Below, one piece after another: positions 5,096-5,743 of a stretch of DNA of 5,743 bases. The stretch is from Hadesarchaea archaeon (GTDB lineage Archaea > Hadarchaeota > Hadarchaeia > Hadarchaeales > Hadarchaeaceae). Location of the stretch: positions 1 through 5,743 of the forward strand of contig DTYD01000036.1 in NCBI GenBank assembly GCA_012962055.1, written 5' to 3'. A model generated the notes under the pieces. It worked only from the letters and a program-made list of their open reading frames with translations. It made no database searches and was not told where the DNA came from. A program made the translations under genes and the position numbers. Each line of letters opens with the position of its first letter. Within the stretch, counting starts at the first letter, position 1.

Positions 5096-5743
5096 GTGAC
5101 TGAGTTGGCATATCTGTGGGACGCCATTGGTTTAATCGCGTTGCTCGCCGGTTCGGCCGTGACTCTTGTCCTATCGCTGTCCAAACATCATGAATCCCGC
5201 GTCCTGAGAAAGAGACTGGCGGAGTTGCGTTCCGTAATACTGTCCAGGGAGGAGCTATACCTGGACCGGATGAGGTGGGATAAGAACGGCGGGCACGTGG
5301 GCAGGCTCATCTTGCCCAGTGGCGGTGAACTTCCTATTTTGGTCTGGCGCGTACCCGGGTTGAGTCCGTACGGGAGCGTTTCTCGGGACCTCATCAGCGA
5401 GCCCGTGAGACTCAAGTTCGAAGGACCGACGCCGGAGGTGGATCTCGATGAGGGAGTAGCCCCGGGGACCGTGGAGAGCCCCGCGGAGTTCACGAAGTCA
5501 AGCATTTCTCTCACCGATTTAGTGGATGCGGTGTATTCCGGTTCGCGTACCTCACCGGTTGGGAGGCACTTGCCAAGTATCCCAAATGCAAGATGGAGGG
5601 AGCTCCGAAGCAAGCTGCAGCGACTCAAAAGCTCGAGGGAAGGGCAAGCCGAGATAAAGTTTGGAAATGCCATGATAAAGCCGTTGAAGATAAGTGGCCC
5701 AAGGGAAAGACCGGCCGAAACGTCACCTGAATGGGCCCGGAGA
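5096..5743 (+). CDS. Unrecognised protein with one N-terminal membrane segment (right end cut)
   Basis: I do not recognise the family. From GTG at 5096 the frame stays open for 216 codons to the right edge. Residues 8-28 are strongly hydrophobic (core IGLIALLAGSAVTLVLSL) and should cross the membrane. The few residues before are acidic (Glu3, Asp9) and those after are basic (Lys30, Arg35, Arg38-Arg40), so by the positive-inside rule the long C-terminal part is probably cytoplasmic. Residues about 33-60 look like an amphipathic helix or short coiled coil rich in Arg and Glu. Then comes a likely beta-rich part (GRLILPSGGELPILVWRVPG, 69-88), a polar acidic linker (110-135), and a second basic helix (166-183). 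No catalytic motif is visible. No ribosome binding site precedes the GTG; a leaderless start is suggested by the TATA-like box. TTG at 5075 would add seven residues (MEKRRHA), and their positive charge would weaken the topology call. Codon choice and amino acid balance look coding, unlike the opposite strand. Confidence 0.7.
   Translation, partial: MTELAYLWDAIGLIALLAGSAVTLVLSLSKHHESRVLRKRLAELRSVILSREELYLDRMRWDKNGGHVGRLILPSGGELPILVWRVPGLSPYGSVSRDLISEPVRLKFEGPTPEVDLDEGVAPGTVESPAEFTKSSISLTDLVDAVYSGSRTSPVGRHLPSIPNARWRELRSKLQRLKSSREGQAEIKFGNAMIKPLKISGPRERPAETSPEWARR

Noticed and set aside
5188..5673. A 161-codon ORF on the - strand.
   Set aside because: Its product is rich in Ser, Arg, Leu and Pro with no recognisable motif, as expected for the antisense of a GC-rich gene. 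The + strand frame here has a membrane segment and balanced charged helices.

Overview
The window looks archaeal. It carries an archaeal-style MoaA, clear Shine-Dalgarno sequences (GGAGG) mixed with GTG starts, TATA-like boxes, and above all a eukaryote-type DNA topoisomerase IB. Among archaea that enzyme is known mainly from Thaumarchaeota/Nitrososphaerota, Aigarchaeota (Caldiarchaeum) and, as I recall, some Bathyarchaeota. The host DNA is fairly GC-rich (a hand count of truA positions 2221-2280 gives 37 of 60), which argues against the AT-rich marine ammonia oxidisers. I infer a TACK archaeon and cannot name the genus.

Layout, all on the + strand. Positions 2-2520 hold a tight run: the 3' part of moeA (molybdenum insertion), moaA one base after it (first step of molybdopterin synthesis), and truA (tRNA pseudouridine synthase) overlapping the end of moaA by 29 nt. 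Positions 2521-2647 hold a TATA-like box and a possible 17-codon ORF with its own ribosome binding site. Positions 2648-3433 encode a two-motif LAGLIDADG homing endonuclease with an N-terminal helix-turn-helix, in visibly AT-rich DNA (2881-2940: 23 of 60 GC). Its stop codon lies 2 nt before the ATG of the 523-aa topoisomerase IB gene (3436-5007), and it encodes that gene's ribosome binding site. After an 88-nt gap with a TATA-like box, a GTG-started frame (5096 to the right edge) encodes an unrecognised protein with one N-terminal membrane segment.

How the genes relate. moeA and moaA serve the same cofactor pathway. truA is probably only co-transcribed. The homing endonuclease looks like a selfish insert that settled in the 5' flank of the topoisomerase gene, leaving the enzyme intact but bringing its translation start under possible coupling to the endonuclease frame. 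The endonuclease has Gly where the second LAGLIDADG motif should carry its catalytic acid, so it may be decaying, or may nick rather than cut.

The most interesting points are the endonuclease-topoisomerase junction, the half-lost active site, and the unrecognised membrane protein at the right edge. I found no CRISPR array, tRNA, rRNA or insertion sequence.
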